Shown: positions 8,460 to 17,815, numbered from the stretch's first letter. The stretch: 64,000 nt of DNA from UBA9300 sp032260385 (GCA_032260385.1 JAVVEL010000011.1:1-64000), one strand, 5' to 3'. Translations and numbers: made by a program. The notes: generated from the letters alone by a model not told the origin.

Positions 8460-10322
8460 TTATTTAATATATTTAAGATGCTTTTTCAGATTTTCTGCCT
8501 GCTCTTCGCCAGTATATGTCCGCAGTAATTTTGCTGTATCTGTGTGGAATTTATGTTTCCTGATCCTTTCCATCTCGGCAGCATACCATGTTTCTTTATC
8601 CTTTGATCCTCTTTTTGAGCACTCTTCCAGATAATGCATTTCAACTAACTGGGGATAATCTATATGTCCACAATAGTCAAAAATGGCATCCAGCAGTATT
8701 TGAACCTCCTTCTTTTCAGTCTCTTCTGCATAGACACCCCTTATTATGGATTCAGCATGCTCAATGTATTCTTCACTGAAACCATGTTCCGGGGCAAACT
8801 CTCTGAGTTTCTTCACCGAATGCTCAGCAGCATCGTTATAATCGATAAGTAAACCCGATTTAACAAAAAGGGCCGCCAGCCTCAGCCCCAGCATCTTATC
8901 TTCATCCAGCTTTTCCGCCCTGGCAATCAATTCAGTCTGTGTACAGATATTCTTCACGAATTTAGTATTATTAAAGACAAAATCAGCAGGAACATTTTGA
9001 TCATACCATTCAAAGTAATAATCCTCAAGGTCCTGTAGCCTGATGGATAGTAGCCTGTGCATGAAAATATTATTTGGTTCAATCTCACCCTTCCCCCGCA
9101 ATTCAGGCCTTATGCCCTTAATGAAATACATATCCAGGTCACCCTTATACTTGACAGGCATCTTTCCCCTGTATTCACACATGAAGAAATCCTTTACATA
9201 TTCATATGTTACCCCAGAGATGTTGATCCTGCCCGGCATCCCCGACGATTCCATCCTGCTGGCTGTGTTTACCGTGTCGCCCCATATATCATACGACAGT
9301 TTTTTCTGACCCACCACTCCTGCAATCACCGTTCCCGTATGAATACCTATTCTTATATCCCAAAGTTTAACGCCCTTTTCAGTCTGCTTTCTATTAAGCC
9401 TGTTCATATACTCCTGCATCTCAAGAGCAGCAAGGACAACTTCAATAGGGTTTGTCCTGTTAGCGTGTGGAATGCCTCCGGCACACATATATGCATCACC
9501 TATCGTCTTGATCTTTTCAATATTGAATTTTCCGACTACTGAATCAAAATAAAAAAAGAAATTATCAAGTTCGTCGATAAGGATTTCCGGGTTCACTTCC
9601 TCGGCGATCTTCGTAAATCCCTCGATATCCGAAAATAATACGGTCACAAAATTATATTTCTGCTTCGTGGCCTTTCCCTTTGACATAATTTGATCGGCAG
9701 TATCCCTGGGTAAAAGGTTAGCGAGCAGGTTGTCTGTTTTTTCCTTTTCACTCATCAACTCTTCGGTCCGTTCCTGTATAATCAATTCAAGGTGGGCCTG
9801 TTTTGATTTTTGCCTTGCTATGAGATGTTTATACAGACAGAATAATAAGAGAAAAAAGACGGCTATATATATTAAAGCAGCAACAGGTGTAAGGTAGATA
9901 GGTGGTTTGAGCCTGAAGCCGGTTATAAGGTACTCTCTCCCTGAAAGGCCGGGGGTTTTTGTCCTTACATTCAGGGTATAGTTCCCGGGTCTCAGGTTGG
10001 TATATTCCTTCACAGGCCGTTCAGACCACGAGCTCCACTTATCATCATTGCCTTCAAGATGAAATGAATACAATGTTGCCTGCATCAGATCAAGACATTC
10101 TATCAGCAAATTGTTATGTTTGTTCTCCAGTACGTACAACGAATTAATTTCCTTATCACGACGGATATCATATAATACCGAGTCGTAGTTCAGGATTATC
10201 CTGTTTACAAATAATGTGCTGTCCTGAGCGAACAAAACCTCTGTCCGGTTCAAAGCCGGAAGGATTAACAGCATTAATATCAGAGCCCTGTACAATTCAG
10301 TAAAATTTGATTTACGGATCAA
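8460..10322 (-). CDS. Membrane-bound adenylate cyclase with Y_Y_Y ligand domain and degenerate HD-like C-terminus
   Basis: Predicted class III adenylate cyclase. Order: signal peptide; a beta domain with the Y_Y_Y signature (EYTNLRPGNYTLNVR), probably periplasmic; one TM helix (LTPVAALIYIAVFFLLLF); a coiled coil; the cyclase core. The core keeps the first metal Asp (FSDIEGFTK), the ATP-selecting Lys (KIKTIGDAYMCAGG), the adenine-binding Asp (YDIWGDTVNTASR) and the transition-state Arg. The last 200 residues align by eye with the HD domain of the cyclase at 13300-14703, but the HD pair reads VK (ALFVKSG), so that domain is probably dead. The frame continues to TTG 10409; TTG 10322 is preferred because a perfect -7 box (10343-10350) and the rdgB promoter lie upstream of it. 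Confidence 0.8.
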   Translation of the reverse strand: MIRKSNFTELYRALILMLLILPALNRTEVLFAQDSTLFVNRIILNYDSVLYDIRRDKEINSLYVLENKHNNLLIECLDLMQATLYSFHLEGNDDKWSSWSERPVKEYTNLRPGNYTLNVRTKTPGLSGREYLITGFRLKPPIYLTPVAALIYIAVFFLLLFCLYKHLIARQKSKQAHLELIIQERTEELMSEKEKTDNLLANLLPRDTADQIMSKGKATKQKYNFVTVLFSDIEGFTKIAEEVNPEILIDELDNFFFYFDSVVGKFNIEKIKTIGDAYMCAGGIPHANRTNPIEVVLAALEMQEYMNRLNRKQTEKGVKLWDIRIGIHTGTVIAGVVGQKKLSYDIWGDTVNTASRMESSGMPGRINISGVTYEYVKDFFMCEYRGKMPVKYKGDLDMYFIKGIRPELRGKGEIEPNNIFMHRLLSIRLQDLEDYYFEWYDQNVPADFVFNNTKFVKNICTQTELIARAEKLDEDKMLGLRLAALFVKSGLLIDYNDAAEHSVKKLREFAPEHGFSEEYIEHAESIIRGVYAEETEKKEVQILLDAIFDYCGHIDYPQLVEMHYLEECSKRGSKDKETWYAAEMERIRKHKFHTDTAKLLRTYTGEEQAENLKKHLKYIK

Positions 10323-10342
10323 AAACCTGTGTTCAGTATTAC

Positions 10343-10350
10343 CAAATGTA
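10343..10350 (-). promoter_or_regulatory. Candidate -7 box for the membrane adenylate cyclase gene
   Basis: On the minus strand this reads TACATTTG, a perfect match to the Bacteroidota -7 consensus TAnnTTTG, with TTTTTG 17 nt upstream as a possible -33 element. Transcription would begin about 14 nt before TTG 10322, supporting the shorter start for this gene. Confidence 0.45.
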
Positions 10351-10391
10351 ACATATATAAATTTACTCAAAAAGCTTTTGGCATTTTTAAT

Positions 10392-10399
10392 TATTTTTG
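10392..10399 (+). promoter_or_regulatory. Candidate -7 box for rdgB
   Basis: TATTTTTG matches TAnnTTTG and ends 19 nt before the rdgB ATG. No clear TTG is found 19-21 nt upstream, so the -33 element is weak. It overlaps the longest possible 5' end of the divergent cyclase gene. Confidence 0.35.
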
Positions 10400-10418
10400 A
10401 AATCGTCAATTAACTCGT

Positions 10419-10997
10419 ATGGAAATAATAGTTGCATCAAATAATAAACATAAAATCAGAGAGATCAAGGAGGTACTGAAAGGACCTTTCCTACTTATTC
10501 CCATGGCTGATGCCGGCATTGTGGAAGACATCCCTGAAAATGAAGCAAGCCTTGAAGCCAATGCCCTGGAGAAAGCAAGGTATGTTCACCGCCTTACCGG
10601 CACAAACGTCTTTGCCGACGATACCGGACTCGAGACTGAGGCCCTGGACGGAGCCCCGGGTGTGCATTCCGCAAGGTATGCCGGCGAAAATAAAGACCCT
10701 GATGATAATATTACCAGGCTGCTGAGTGAATTAGAGGGACATAGAAACAAAAAGGCCAGGTTCAGGACGGTTATTGCCCTTATATATGAAAACCGGGAAT
10801 ACCTCTTTGAAGGAATAATAAAGGGGAGGATAATAAATGAAAAGAGGGGTAGTGAAGGCTTTGGCTACGATCCTGTTTTCATCCCTGATAATGAGATACT
10901 TACCTTTGCAGAAATGCCCTCGGAGAGGAAGAATATGATTTCACACAGGGCTATTGCCATTCGTAAACTCTGTGACTTCCTGAAGGGCAGTTTATGA
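10419..10997 (+). CDS. rdgB: XTP/dITP diphosphatase (RdgB/HAM1 family)
   Basis: House-cleaning enzyme that hydrolyses non-canonical purine triphosphates (dITP, XTP) to monophosphates, keeping them out of DNA. The 192-residue protein matches the family's length and its markers: N-terminal VASNNKHKIREIKEVL, FADDTGLETEALDGAPGVHSARYAG with the metal-binding acidic residues, GSEGFGYDPVF and ERKNMISHRAIAIRKL. It is head-to-head with the cyclase gene and 33 bp upstream of porZ. Confidence 0.95.
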   Translation: MEIIVASNNKHKIREIKEVLKGPFLLIPMADAGIVEDIPENEASLEANALEKARYVHRLTGTNVFADDTGLETEALDGAPGVHSARYAGENKDPDDNITRLLSELEGHRNKKARFRTVIALIYENREYLFEGIIKGRIINEKRGSEGFGYDPVFIPDNEILTFAEMPSERKNMISHRAIAIRKLCDFLKGSL

Positions 10998-11030
10998 ACA
11001 ATATCTTAATTAACCATTAGTTATACTTAT

Positions 11031-13307
11031 ATGCTAAGGTACCTGACGATACTTCTCTTACTTCTGCTTTACCATCCCGTTTCCGGACAGGGCCCCCTTG
11101 GCTCATGGGCTGACCACCTGCCCTATCATTCCGTCCGCTTTGTCTCTGAAGGCGAAAATGAGATTTACGGATCAACGGAATATGCCATAAGCATTTTTAA
11201 TCCTTCTTACAATGAGGTGAGGAAATTATCAAAAGTAAATGGTTTGTCCGATACCGGTATCAGTACCATTGAATATTCAAAAGAAGAAAAAGGCCTTGTA
11301 ATTGCCTATGAGTCGGGTAACATTGACATTTACCGGTATGGTGAAATAAGAAATATACCTGACATTATGAACTATTTCATCTCCGGGGACATAAAAATTA
11401 ACAGGATCAGAACCCGCAACGAATATGCATACCTGGCAAGTAACCATGGAATTATTATAGTTAATATCAAAAAGTACGAGATAAAAGATACATGGAGGCC
11501 TTCCGTTGACGGCATCCGGAATGAAGTTTTTGATATAAGCATAAGCGATGATACTGTATATGCGGCCACGGGCAGGGGTTTGTTCAAAGCCCCCGCGGAT
11601 AACCAGGGTCTTGCCTATTATGGCAACTGGGATCTTATAGGAGGATCAGACGAAAATTCCTATAATTGCCTGGCCTCGGTAAACGGTAATTTATTCTTCA
11701 ATAAGCAAGGTGCTCTTTCAGGTAATGACTCTGTTTTTTACCTCAGTGAGGGAAGTCTTAACTATGTTCCCGGCTTGCCCGGAACAGTTAACTACAGCTT
11801 TGAAACAGGCATTGACAGGCTTATTATAAGTTCAGGATCGGCAATCAGCATACTCGATGCCAGCGCCGGTATTTTGAGTACAATTGATGAATACGGCCGC
11901 CAGGCACCGGGGGCCATGGATGCCATTTTCAGCGGTAATGAAATATATGTGGCGGATTATAATCAGGGACTCGTCAGACTGAGGGATGGAGGCAGCTATG
12001 AAAACTATATTCCCCAGGGGCCTGTGACAAATAATTCATTTTACCTCCATGCCTCCGGCGGGCAGGTTTGGGTGGCCGGAGGAGGTGTAAATGAAGACTG
12101 GAATAATTTATTGACACCTTTTACGCTCTTTAATTTTTCGGACCGTAAGTGGTGGTCAGAGCTAAGGGACGATGCCCGCGATGCCATGAGGGTAGCAGCC
12201 GTTCCGGGTGAGCCGGATCATATATTTGTCACAACATGGGGCCATGGAGTATATGAATTTAAAAATAAACAACTGCTTAACCACTGGTCTGAAAACACCT
12301 TTGGCAGCTCTGTACCGGGTAAGCCCTTAGTAAGAATATTCGGCCTGGCTGTTGATAAGGATAAAAACCTATGGATCACTCAATCGGGGATTCAAAACAA
12401 TATCAAGGTATTGACGAATGATAAGAACTGGATCTCTTTACCTTACCACATTGATGCACCCATAGCAGGAGATATCCTGATCACCGAAGCAAACCACAAA
12501 TGGATCCTGCTGCCCGGAGGCGGTGGCCTGTTTGTCCTTGATGATAATCATACTCCTTCATATTTTGACGATGACAGGTATAAGAAGATGGCCATTAAGG
12601 ATCAGGACGGAAAGGTATTTTCCAATGTCAGTGCCATTGCCCGGGACCTTGATGGAAATATATGGATCGGTAGCGATCAGGGGCCTGTGGTTTATTATTT
12701 CCCTGACCGCGTATTTGAACAGGATATATATGCCACCAGGATAAAGATCCCGAGAAATGATGGCAGCGGCCTGGCAGATTACCTGCTGGCTACTGAAACA
12801 ATATTGAGTATTTCGGTTGACGGAGGCAACAGGAAGTGGCTGGGCACCAAAAATTCGGGGGCCTATCTTATCTCCGAAAACAGTAATGAGCTTGTTAAGA
12901 ATTTTAATGTCTCAAACAGCCCCTTGCTATCGGATCATGTAAGCTCAATAGCCACCGATGGAGAAACAGGGGAAGTGTGGTTCGGCACATCCATGGGGAT
13001 AGTAACACTGAGGGAAACAGGCACTACAGGTTCCTCTGCCATGGATAAGGTGTATGCCTTCCCTAACCCTGTCAGAGAAGATTTTGCCGGCAACATCACC
13101 ATTACCGGGCTTACAAGAAACTCGCATGTGAAAATTACGGATATATCAGGTAATCTTGTCTACGAAACAAGATCAACGGGAGGAGATGCAAGCTGGGACA
13201 TGAAAACATATAATGGCAAAAAGGTTTCATCGGGAGTGTACCTGGTCTTCTGTAATAACGAAGACGGGACGGTGAGCACGGTGACCAAGATACTCATTAT
13301 CAGGTAA
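11031..13307 (+). CDS. porZ: PorZ-like type IX secretion system beta-propeller protein
   Basis: Surface component of the type IX secretion system attachment complex; in characterised systems PorZ works with the sortase PorU and recognises anionic lipopolysaccharide. The 758-residue protein starts with a signal peptide (cleavage after PVSGQ) followed directly by GPLGSWADHLPYHS, the N-terminal signature of PorZ. Repeated two-component-regulator-type propeller blades follow (for example LWITQSGI, NIWIGSDQGP, VWFGTSMGIV), then a C-terminal sorting domain beginning YAFPNPVREDF and ending with SSGVYLVF and KILIIR. Its presence shows that this organism uses type IX secretion. Its 3' end overlaps the convergent cyclase gene by 8 bp, and recO lies nearby, a proximity often seen in this phylum. 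Confidence 0.88.
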   Translation: MLRYLTILLLLLLYHPVSGQGPLGSWADHLPYHSVRFVSEGENEIYGSTEYAISIFNPSYNEVRKLSKVNGLSDTGISTIEYSKEEKGLVIAYESGNIDIYRYGEIRNIPDIMNYFISGDIKINRIRTRNEYAYLASNHGIIIVNIKKYEIKDTWRPSVDGIRNEVFDISISDDTVYAATGRGLFKAPADNQGLAYYGNWDLIGGSDENSYNCLASVNGNLFFNKQGALSGNDSVFYLSEGSLNYVPGLPGTVNYSFETGIDRLIISSGSAISILDASAGILSTIDEYGRQAPGAMDAIFSGNEIYVADYNQGLVRLRDGGSYENYIPQGPVTNNSFYLHASGGQVWVAGGGVNEDWNNLLTPFTLFNFSDRKWWSELRDDARDAMRVAAVPGEPDHIFVTTWGHGVYEFKNKQLLNHWSENTFGSSVPGKPLVRIFGLAVDKDKNLWITQSGIQNNIKVLTNDKNWISLPYHIDAPIAGDILITEANHKWILLPGGGGLFVLDDNHTPSYFDDDRYKKMAIKDQDGKVFSNVSAIARDLDGNIWIGSDQGPVVYYFPDRVFEQDIYATRIKIPRNDGSGLADYLLATETILSISVDGGNRKWLGTKNSGAYLISENSNELVKNFNVSNSPLLSDHVSSIATDGETGEVWFGTSMGIVTLRETGTTGSSAMDKVYAFPNPVREDFAGNITITGLTRNSHVKITDISGNLVYETRSTGGDASWDMKTYNGKKVSSGVYLVFCNNEDGTVSTVTKILIIR

Positions 13308-14703
13308 TCAGGCTTTCTATCCTCTCAATCTGTTTTTGCTTGTTCACTTCCCTCAGGCTGCGTGCAGTACTTGTAAAATATTGATGATTAGATATAAACT
13401 TAACCTGGAGCTTGTTCCAGTCGTTCAGGCTGCCTATCTTGTTTTGTGCCTTTAACTCATCATAGAGGGTATTTGAGACAGGAATAAAATCACTGCGGCC
13501 GAGGTAATCAAGGTCGGCATCACATATGATTTCTTCGAGCAGGTTTCCGGGTTTGGGTGGCAGACGGGTAGCCATAATAATGTCACATATGGTATTTATC
13601 TGTCTCTCACTGTAATTAAACCGGGGCAGCATCTCCCTTGCCATCTGTGCACCATGTAATTCATGATTGTCATAATCGATGATATGACCTGCATCGTGAA
13701 AAAGAGCAGCTGTTTTAAGCATCAGTATTTCCTCGTCGCTGCATCCTTCGGCCCATCCCATAAGTTCAACCTCGGTAACTACATCAACAGTATGCTTTAC
13801 ATTATGATAGTAAAGGTAAGGGGGCAGGTCCTTTTCAAGTTTATCAAGTATTATTTCCTGTATATCGGTAAACTGAATAAGCCCAAACTTTATATTAAAA
13901 GCCTCGTTGGGTGTGATCCCATCCCCGTTAACAGAGAAGCGGGGTCTCAGTCCCATTACCTGGTAAATATCAAGGTCTCCCTTGTACTTAACCGGCAATT
14001 TACCGTAATATTCACACTGGAAAAACTCCCTGACAAGTTCATATGTCATAACAGAAATCAGGATCCTTCTCTTCTCTGACACTCCTTCCACCCGGCTTGC
14101 CGTATTTACGGTATCGCCCTTCAAATCATATGACACTTTCTTCTTCCCCGTAATATTTGCTGTTACAGGGCCTGTGTGTATCCCTATTTTTACACCCCAG
14201 ACCTGGCCGTTCTCCCTTTGTCTTTTTTTCTCGTGCTCATTTAAAAAGTCTTGCATCTCCAGGGCGGCCATAACAACATCTACGGGATTGGTTATATTCT
14301 TTACCGGAATGCCTCCCGCACACATATATGTGTCGCCAATTGTTTTAATCTTTTTAAGTTTATACCTGGCTGCAATCTGATCGAAGTTATAGAGTATGCC
14401 GTCGAGCTCATCCATGAGATCGGCCGGGTCGGTATCGGTCATAACCTTTGAAAACCCGTACATGTCGGCAAAGAGAATGGTTGCCATCTTGAACTTCAAT
14501 AAGCGCTGGTCGGCCAGTGAAGGACTCACCTTTTTCAGGTCTGCCGGAGCTACCCTGTCAAGCAAAGCTTTCTGCTTCTCATTCTCCTCAAGCAGCTTTT
14601 CATTTTCTTTGAGCAGGTCTTTTATCCTTTCCTCAAATGCCTGGTTCTGCTTTGCCAGCCCGGCTATCCTCTTAATTAATTGCTCCTGTGATTCGGTGTT
14701 CAT
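13300..14703 (-). CDS. Soluble adenylate cyclase with intact HD domain
   Basis: A 467-residue protein without signal peptide or TM helix. Residues about 1-55 form a Leu/Glu/Lys-rich coiled coil; about 70-260 a class III cyclase core with FADMYGFSK (metal Asp), KIKTIGDTYMCAGG (substrate Lys), YDLKGDTVNTASR (adenine Asp, Arg); about 280-450 an HD-type domain with YHNVKH, ALFHDAGH and ICDADLDYLGR. The K/D pair points to ATP rather than GTP as substrate. HD domains of this kind are often cyclic-nucleotide phosphodiesterases, so one protein could both make and degrade a nucleotide signal, but that is inference. Its core closely resembles that of the membrane cyclase at 8460-10322, so the two are paralogues. 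GGAG lies 8 nt before the ATG. Confidence 0.85.
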   Translation of the reverse strand: MNTESQEQLIKRIAGLAKQNQAFEERIKDLLKENEKLLEENEKQKALLDRVAPADLKKVSPSLADQRLLKFKMATILFADMYGFSKVMTDTDPADLMDELDGILYNFDQIAARYKLKKIKTIGDTYMCAGGIPVKNITNPVDVVMAALEMQDFLNEHEKKRQRENGQVWGVKIGIHTGPVTANITGKKKVSYDLKGDTVNTASRVEGVSEKRRILISVMTYELVREFFQCEYYGKLPVKYKGDLDIYQVMGLRPRFSVNGDGITPNEAFNIKFGLIQFTDIQEIILDKLEKDLPPYLYYHNVKHTVDVVTEVELMGWAEGCSDEEILMLKTAALFHDAGHIIDYDNHELHGAQMAREMLPRFNYSERQINTICDIIMATRLPPKPGNLLEEIICDADLDYLGRSDFIPVSNTLYDELKAQNKIGSLNDWNKLQVKFISNHQYFTSTARSLREVNKQKQIERIESLIT

Positions 14704-14721
14704 AATTTCTCCAATGAGTTT

Positions 14722-14729
14722 TAAATATA
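14722..14729 (-). promoter_or_regulatory. Candidate -7 box for the soluble adenylate cyclase gene
   Basis: Reads TATATTTA on the minus strand, one base from TAnnTTTG, 18 nt upstream of the ATG. No convincing -33 partner. Confidence 0.3.
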
Positions 14730-14790
14730 CAAAAGAGAATTATTATTTCTTAAAATTAAATTTTTTAGACCTGCCCAAAGGCATATTTTG

Positions 14791-14798
14791 TATTTTTG
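14791..14798 (+). promoter_or_regulatory. Candidate -7 box for recO
   Basis: TATTTTTG matches TAnnTTTG and ends 18 nt before the recO ATG at 14817. It argues against the alternative TTG start at 14796, which falls inside the box. The -33 region is only a T-run. Confidence 0.4.
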
Positions 14799-14816
14799 AA
14801 CAAAGAGTCAGGGACC

Positions 14817-15551
14817 ATGCTGGAAAAAACAGAAGGCATAGTATTACATACCATCAAGCATTCCGATTCGGGTATTATTTCTCATGTTTTCACTAAGAAA
14901 TATGGGAGGCTAAGCTTTATGGTAAAGGGTATGGGTAACAAAAAAGCTACTACACGAAGGGCATATTTCCAGGCCCTGCAATCATTGAATATAGAGTTCT
15001 ATTACCGGGAAAAAAGAGATTTGCATATTATAAAGGAAGCCACCCCCTCATTTAATTATGCAAGCCTCAGTACCGATATCAGAAAAAATAGTATGATAAT
15101 GTTCCTGGGAGAAGTCCTGTACAAGGCTCTCCGTCCTTCCGGACCTGACGTACATCTGTATGATTACCTCATCGATTCACTTGACTATCTGGATAATGAT
15201 AAAAGCCTGACCCCAAATTTTCACATTGGATTTTTAATAGGGTTAACAAAATACCTTGGCATCGCACCTTCAAACAATTACTCCGGCAGCCTTCCATATT
15301 TTGATATGCAAAACGGTATTTATACCTCCGACCCACCCCTGCATGGATTTTATATGGGAAAAGAGTATTCCTCCCTGCTTAACCTTTTCCTGGGATCAAG
15401 CATTTCAGAATGTAAGGGAATTACACTCTCGGGAAACACAAGAAGAGAATTCCTGAATGACATTCTCGGATTTTATTCCCTGCATATACCCGGTTTTAAA
15501 AATATAAATTCTCTCAGGGTCTATTCCGAAATTTTCAGCGGCATCAGGTGA
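14817..15551 (+). CDS. recO: DNA repair protein RecO
   Basis: Recombination mediator that, with RecR, loads RecA on SSB-coated single-stranded DNA and anneals complementary strands. The 244-residue protein starts MLEKTEGIVLHTIKHSDSG, the OB-fold N-terminus typical of Bacteroidota RecO, with YGRLSFMVKGMGNKKA following, and a helical C-terminal domain (FLIGLTKYLGIAPSNN, then FDMQNGIY). The zinc cysteines of some RecO proteins are absent, as is common in this phylum. ATG 14817 is chosen because a TTG-initiated extension would start within the promoter. Confidence 0.9.
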   Translation: MLEKTEGIVLHTIKHSDSGIISHVFTKKYGRLSFMVKGMGNKKATTRRAYFQALQSLNIEFYYREKRDLHIIKEATPSFNYASLSTDIRKNSMIMFLGEVLYKALRPSGPDVHLYDYLIDSLDYLDNDKSLTPNFHIGFLIGLTKYLGIAPSNNYSGSLPYFDMQNGIYTSDPPLHGFYMGKEYSSLLNLFLGSSISECKGITLSGNTRREFLNDILGFYSLHIPGFKNINSLRVYSEIFSGIR

Positions 15552-15608
15552 GTGATGCAAGCCCTAATTTATATTTTCACTATATTAGCATTACCCTAAC
15601 GACAAAAT

Positions 15609-17117
15609 ATGGCACTAATACCATCAATTATTAACTGGCTGAATACCAAGAGGATGATCTCTATTGACCTCTTCAAGACCTATCCTTATGAGGTGCAATT
15701 TGAGACCTTCGTTAACCTGATTAATACGGCAGAAAATACAACATGGGGGCAGAAATATAACTATAAAAATATCGAATCGGTAAAGCAATACCAGGGAAGC
15801 GTACCCGTTGGCACCTACACAGAACTGGAACCTTACATAGAAAGGTTAAGGACGGGAGAGAAAGATCTCCTGTGGCCGGGAGATATTAAGTGGTTTGCCA
15901 AATCATCAGGCACCACTGATTCAAAGAGCAAGTTTATCCCGGTATCCAGGGAAGCCCTCGAATATTGCCACTTCAGGGGAGGAAAAGACATACTGGCCCT
16001 TTATTCAAAAAATAAGCCCGACACTAAAATATTTGCCGGCAGGGGGCTGGCCCTTGGCGGCAGTCACAGGATAAACAATTTCAGTAACGATTCCCTCTAT
16101 GGTGATCTATCAGCAATCCTCATCGAAAACCTTCCCCTCTGGGCCGAGCTAATGAAATCGCCCCGCGCTAAAATTGCCCTCATTGAAGATTTCGAGGAGA
16201 AAATGCACAAGATAACACGCAGGACCGTGAGCCAGAATATCAGGTACCTGGCAGGAGTTCCTTCATGGTTCCTTGTCCTTATTAAATATATCCTTGACCA
16301 GACCGGTGCAGATAACCTGCTTGAGGTATGGCCCGACCTTGAGCTTTTCTGCCATGGAGGAGTGAGCTTCAAACCATACAGGGAACAGTATAAAAAAATC
16401 ATCCCCTCGGATAAGATGAATTACATGGAATCCTATAATGCCTCTGAAGGCTATTTCGGAATACAGGATGATCTGGGTAGTGATGACATGCTCCTGATGC
16501 TTGATTACGGGATCTTCTATGAATTCGTCAGGATTGGGGATATAAACTCTGAATTCCCTGAAGCATACACTGTTGCGGATGTTGAAAAAGGAGTTAATTA
16601 TGCAATTGTAATATCTACGAATGCAGGGCTGTGGCGTTATATGATAGGTGATACAATTATGTTTACCAGCCTCTTTCCTCATAAATTCAGGATAACCGGT
16701 CGCACCAGGCATTTTATCAATGCTTTCGGGGAAGAATTGATAATAGAAAACGCCGAAAAGGCCCTTGAAATTGCTTCTTCAAAAACAGGAGCACTCATAA
16801 CTGACTATACCGCAGGACCCTATTTTATGAGCACCACTGCCAAGGGTCATCACGAATGGATCATCGAGTTTGAAACAGAACCCGAAGACCTTGAATTCTT
16901 TGTTGATATGCTCGATAACGGGCTTAAATCATTGAACTCAGACTATGAAGCAAAAAGGTATAAGGACCTTACACTCACCAAACCTGTTGTAATAGTGGCA
17001 CCTGAAGGAACCTTCTACAGGTGGCTCGAGAAAAAAAATAAGCTGGGCGGCCAGAATAAGGTGCCAAGGCTGTCAAATGACAGGCAATATTTGGATGAAT
17101 TACTTGATTTTATGTAA
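15609..17117 (+). CDS. GH3 auxin-responsive-promoter family protein (acyl-adenylating enzyme)
   Basis: The 502-residue protein belongs to the bacterial branch of the GH3 family, relatives of plant acyl-acid amido synthetases in the ANL adenylating superfamily. Visible marks are the phosphate-loop-like KSSGTTDSKSKFIPVS near residue 98, the family N-terminus, YNASEGYFGIQDD near residue 278 (the acid-motif region) and LWRYMIGDTIMFTS around 340, followed by ITGRTRHFINAFGEEL. The enzyme class would activate a carboxylic acid with ATP and pass it to an amine; the natural substrate in Bacteroidota is not known. It has its own 57-bp upstream gap after recO and precedes the nucleoside kinase by 52 bp. 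Confidence 0.82.
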   Translation: MALIPSIINWLNTKRMISIDLFKTYPYEVQFETFVNLINTAENTTWGQKYNYKNIESVKQYQGSVPVGTYTELEPYIERLRTGEKDLLWPGDIKWFAKSSGTTDSKSKFIPVSREALEYCHFRGGKDILALYSKNKPDTKIFAGRGLALGGSHRINNFSNDSLYGDLSAILIENLPLWAELMKSPRAKIALIEDFEEKMHKITRRTVSQNIRYLAGVPSWFLVLIKYILDQTGADNLLEVWPDLELFCHGGVSFKPYREQYKKIIPSDKMNYMESYNASEGYFGIQDDLGSDDMLLMLDYGIFYEFVRIGDINSEFPEAYTVADVEKGVNYAIVISTNAGLWRYMIGDTIMFTSLFPHKFRITGRTRHFINAFGEELIIENAEKALEIASSKTGALITDYTAGPYFMSTTAKGHHEWIIEFETEPEDLEFFVDMLDNGLKSLNSDYEAKRYKDLTLTKPVVIVAPEGTFYRWLEKKNKLGGQNKVPRLSNDRQYLDELLDFM

Positions 17118-17169
17118 ACAAAACCTATTATTTTGTTAATTTTATGTGCTCATTTTTTAAAGATAAGAT

Positions 17170-17784
17170 ATGCATATCGCTATAGCAGGAAATATCGGAT
17201 CGGGAAAGACAACCCTCGCCGGTTTGTTATCTAAACATTATGGTTGGGAAGCACATTATGAGGATGTGGATGATAATCCTTACCTGAATGACTTTTACGA
17301 TGACATGCAACGATGGTCCTTTAACCTCCAGATCTTTTTCCTGAACTCCCGCTTCAGTCAGATCATAGAGATAAAAAACATGGATAAAACAGTTATCCAG
17401 GACAGGACAATATATGAGGATGCGTATATATTCGCACCAAATCTTCACTCTATGGGATTGATGTCGACACGCGACTTTGAAAACTATTTCACCCTCTTCA
17501 ACCTCATGAGCTCGCTTATCGAGCCTCCTGACCTCCTGCTTTACCTCAGAGCCTCTGTGCCCACACTGGTAAACCAGATACAGAAAAGGGGAAGGGAATA
17601 TGAAAACTCTATAAGGATTGACTACCTGAAGAGGCTGAATGAAAGATATGAAGCATGGATAGAATCATACAAACTGGGAAAATTACTCATCATAGAAGCT
17701 GATGCCTACGATTTCCCGGATAATAAGGATCACATGCGCCAGATTATAGATAAGATAGATGCCGAACTGCACGGCCTTTTTTGA
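17170..17784 (+). CDS. Deoxynucleoside kinase family protein
   Basis: The 204-residue P-loop kinase starts with Walker A GNIGSGKTT and continues with the substrate-binding EDVDDNPYLNDFY, the DRT/ERS-type loop QDRTIYEDAYIF and the arginine-rich lid KRGREYE. This is the deoxyadenosine/deoxyguanosine-kinase group that salvages deoxynucleosides by 5'-phosphorylation. Specificity (dA, dG or dC) cannot be read from the sequence. No signal peptide. It is 31 bp upstream of the M16 protease start. Confidence 0.88.
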   Translation: MHIAIAGNIGSGKTTLAGLLSKHYGWEAHYEDVDDNPYLNDFYDDMQRWSFNLQIFFLNSRFSQIIEIKNMDKTVIQDRTIYEDAYIFAPNLHSMGLMSTRDFENYFTLFNLMSSLIEPPDLLLYLRASVPTLVNQIQKRGREYENSIRIDYLKRLNERYEAWIESYKLGKLLIIEADAYDFPDNKDHMRQIIDKIDAELHGLF

Positions 17785-17815
17785 ATATTACTGTTATAAC
17801 TTAAATAAATATACA

